Shown here one piece after another: positions 63,521 to 64,000 of a stretch of DNA of 64,000 nt. The stretch covers positions 1-64,000 of the forward strand of contig WKFN01000007.1 in assembly GCA_014872805.1 (NCBI GenBank), written 5' to 3'. The stretch's first letter is position 1, and each line of letters opens with the position of its first letter. The notes under the pieces were generated by a model. The model saw only the letters and a program-made list of their open reading frames with translations, was not told where the DNA came from and did no database searches. The stretch is from Opacimonas sp014872805 (GTDB lineage: Bacteria > Pseudomonadota > Gammaproteobacteria > Enterobacterales > Alteromonadaceae). The translations under genes and the position numbers were made by a program.

Positions 63521-64000
63521 ATGCTCGGAACATTAGGTCGCTATTTTAATTTATTCTTTATCACGCTGTTTATACTGGTGGGATTATCGTTTGTTTTGGC
63601 TTTTTTCTTCCCTGGCGACCCGGTTTTTAATCTAACTGGAATGTCCTTAGAACAGTTACCCACTTCCGCTTATACCAAAGCGCTAGCGGATGAGCGCTGG
63701 TTTGTAGCCTTTTGGTACTATGTACAAAGCTTGTTAGATGGATCATGGGGGATCAGCACGATTACTGGACTCGATTTATTTGCTGAGGTAAGTACATTAT
63801 TGCCCGCAACTATTGAGCTAACCGCCTACGCCACCATAGTGGCTTTGTTTGTAGGCATACCATTAGGCTTCTGGTGTGGCCTGAAACATCATCGCAAGAC
63901 CGATTATGCGTTGATGAGCATTAGCATGTTGATGTCGTCCTTTCCCATTTTTTGGTTGTCGTTGTTGCTGATTCTGGTTGTGTCATTGCAACTCGGTTGG
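63521..64000 (+). CDS. sapB: SapB-like ABC transporter permease (5' part, cut by window end)
   Basis: An open frame from the ATG at 63521 runs without a stop to the last base (160 codons seen). It begins MLGTLGRYFNLFFITLFIL with a hydrophobic first helix, has FFPGDPVFNLTG, and continues with SWGISTITGLDLF and LLPATIELTAYATIVALFVGIPLG, the typical start of a DppB/SapB-type permease. Two bases after the sapA stop, so one operon. The rest of the gene, and any sapC/D/F, are outside the window. Confidence 0.88.
   Translation, partial: MLGTLGRYFNLFFITLFILVGLSFVLAFFFPGDPVFNLTGMSLEQLPTSAYTKALADERWFVAFWYYVQSLLDGSWGISTITGLDLFAEVSTLLPATIELTAYATIVALFVGIPLGFWCGLKHHRKTDYALMSISMLMSSFPIFWLSLLLILVVSLQLGW

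Noticed and set aside
1..64000. search for CRISPR arrays, insertion sequences and prophage genes
   Set aside because: No regularly spaced repeats, cas genes, transposases or phage structural genes were seen.

Overview
The window looks like the chromosome of a marine gammaproteobacterium of the order Alteromonadales (Alteromonas/Glaciecola-like). This is inferred from gene content: a TonB2-type energy-coupling cluster with a TtpC-like protein, a large TonB receptor beside a secreted S9 peptidase, a leucine-dehydrogenase/Lrp pair, TyrR next to maiA, pspF next to sapAB, a THI-box controlled thiamine uptake operon, and low-to-moderate GC. No insertion sequence, prophage, integron or CRISPR array was seen. 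Coding density is high and most genes sit in short operons with ATGA-type overlaps.

Layout. Positions 1-6.9 kb hold housekeeping genes: a Rof-like Rho inhibitor, a mostly empty 0.86-kb gap, phnA/yjdM, holD-rimI, an NfeD/SPFH membrane pair, and a prpE-acuI operon that could turn acrylate or propionate into propionyl-CoA. Positions 7-30.7 kb hold a large exopolysaccharide locus. Its plus-strand arm (6962/8486 to 25199) carries a phosphohexomutase, a protein with three fused GT4 glycosyltransferase domains, a flippase, a polymerase, a secreted LruC-domain protein, a lipoprotein, a diguanylate cyclase, another glycosyltransferase, a Wzz-type chain-length protein, a secreted putative glycoside hydrolase, a GT4 and a membrane GT2. 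A convergent minus-strand arm (30735 to 25217) carries a STAS protein, an OmpA-like lipoprotein, a six-SLBB export protein, a CpsD-like ATPase and a kinase-receiver-phosphatase switch protein. The minus arm matches sypA-sypE of Vibrio fischeri gene for gene, and the plus arm resembles the sypH-sypQ order. I read the whole as a rearranged Syp-like biofilm polysaccharide locus with extra genes inserted.

Positions 30.8-35.5 kb hold elaA, a secreted acidic protein and a four-gene sugar-acid catabolic group (class II aldolase, enolase-superfamily dehydratase, lactonase-like amidohydrolase, SDR). Positions 35.6-40.6 kb hold yafJ, rfaH directly behind tRNA-Trp, and a thiamine operon (TonB receptor, PnuT-like permease, small-molecule kinase) behind a TPP riboswitch. 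Positions 40.7-44.4 kb hold a CHASE histidine kinase divergent from tmcA. Positions 44.4-54.7 kb hold the six-gene TonB2 operon, the S9 peptidase and a TonB receptor. Positions 54.9-64 kb hold SRP RNA, leucine dehydrogenase with a divergent Lrp-type regulator, maiA-tyrR, the pspABC operon with a sigma-54 promoter, pspF, sapA and the start of sapB, cut by the window end.

The strongest system-level observation is the Syp-like locus. It appears to combine a partner-switching module (STAS plus kinase/phosphatase), an apparently kinase-dead CpsD-like protein and a c-di-GMP synthase with a degenerate receiver domain, all encoded with the polysaccharide machinery. The initiating sugar-phosphate transferase, histidine kinase and sigma-54 response regulator of syp are not in this window.
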